Source: Symsagittifera roscoffensis (Eukaryota > Xenacoelomorpha > Acoela > Convolutidae). From it: a DNA stretch of 64,000 nucleotides. Shown here piece after piece: positions 63,702 to 64,000 of the stretch. Below the pieces are notes generated by a model. The model ran no database searches, had not been told where the DNA came from, and saw nothing but the letters and a program-made list of their open reading frames with translations. The stretch is from NCBI RefSeq assembly GCF_963678635.1, contig NC_087070.1, forward strand, positions 35,407,109 to 35,471,108, given 5' to 3'. Every line of letters starts with the position of its first letter. The first letter of the stretch is position 1. The position numbers and the translations under genes are program-made.

Positions 63702-64000
63702 ATGACCTCAAACAGCTACACAATGTCAAATACGCTTTACTTAGTACTGCTACTGCAGTTTGCCTTGGTTTTTTCACTAAACCCAGAATTGCAAACATTC
63801 GATTCCGATTCGAACAACCTCGAAGAGAGAAACGAGAAATGGGCCCTAGTATATGAACCACAGCCCGTGTTTGGCACAGTGAGACTTGACAACATCCTGA
63901 AATTGTCCAGAACGCAGAAACCAGCAGCCTTTGATGTATCTGCTGAAAATTTCAAAGAAAATAACCCAATGAGAAAACGGCCAGCAGCTTTCAACTGGGG
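63702..64000 (+). CDS. Secreted peptide precursor, 5' part (runs off the window)
   Basis: Open from ATG 63702 to the window end (99 codons), with a second in-frame ATG at 63723. Residues 8-26 (MSNTLYLVLLLLQFALVFS) form a classical signal peptide. The rest is soluble and lacks cysteine. Two related segments appear: QKPAAFD near residue 72 and RKRPAAFNWG at the end of the window; the second follows a tribasic RKR typical of prohormone convertase cleavage. This looks like a neuropeptide or peptide-hormone precursor with repeated PAAF peptides. I do not recognise a named family. It is the only likely host gene in the window. Confidence 0.6.
   Translation, partial: MTSNSYTMSNTLYLVLLLQFALVFSLNPELQTFDSDSNNLEERNEKWALVYEPQPVFGTVRLDNILKLSRTQKPAAFDVSAENFKENNPMRKRPAAFNW

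Overview
The window is nuclear DNA from an invertebrate animal. It is AT-rich and repeat-rich. GT-AG type splice signals, large env-bearing Ty3/gypsy-like retroelements, Helentron-like repeats and a secretory peptide gene at the right edge all fit a metazoan, but I cannot name the phylum. There are no rRNA or complete tRNA genes and no bacterial-style operons. Almost all recognisable coding sequence belongs to retroelements.

Layout. 1-8600: AT-rich DNA with a diverged tandem repeat of about 1.7-1.9 kb (1195-5300) and a cluster of near-perfect palindromes (6900-7952). 8605-27474: Element A, an 18.9-kb LTR retroelement with 411-bp LTRs that differ at two bases by eye and a 4-bp target duplication (AAAT). 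It carries a small pre-gag frame, gag, pol, a two-membrane-segment mini-protein, a 377-codon frame without any methionine codon, a class-III-like envelope gene and one further gene after env. Several genes are broken, and most of the frame breaks could sit at runs of five A or five T. 30165-34440: a decayed gag-containing relative of Element A. 35380-37440: a 2-kb field of the octamer ACCCTCCG on both strands. 37672-38008: two tandem, about 155-nt, structured RNA modules whose helices differ by compensatory base changes.

38434-57245: Element B, a Ty3/gypsy-type retroelement of a different kind, with higher GC and balanced strands. It has gag with two CCHC knuckles, protease-RT, RNase H, and an integrase whose long C-terminal tail ends in a macrodomain-like segment. 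After that come about 9 kb of extra reading frames that start with an SGNH-hydrolase-like domain and then become unrecognisable. I found no LTR pair for it. A 200-N assembly gap (57719-57918) lies just beyond its 3' end.

57919-64000: microsatellites, three copies of an approximately 510-bp Helentron/DINE-1-like non-autonomous element (two in tandem, one inverted), and the 5' part of a likely secreted peptide precursor that runs off the window.

How the genes work together. In both elements pol begins on top of the gag stop codon in the -1 frame (ATGA in A, TAATG in B), which suggests termination-reinitiation or -1 decoding. Element A looks like an endogenous-retrovirus-like element whose 3' genes are probably expressed from spliced RNA. 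Element B has no envelope candidate; it carries ADP-ribose-fold and esterase-fold domains instead. Both copies appear disabled by stops and frameshifts.
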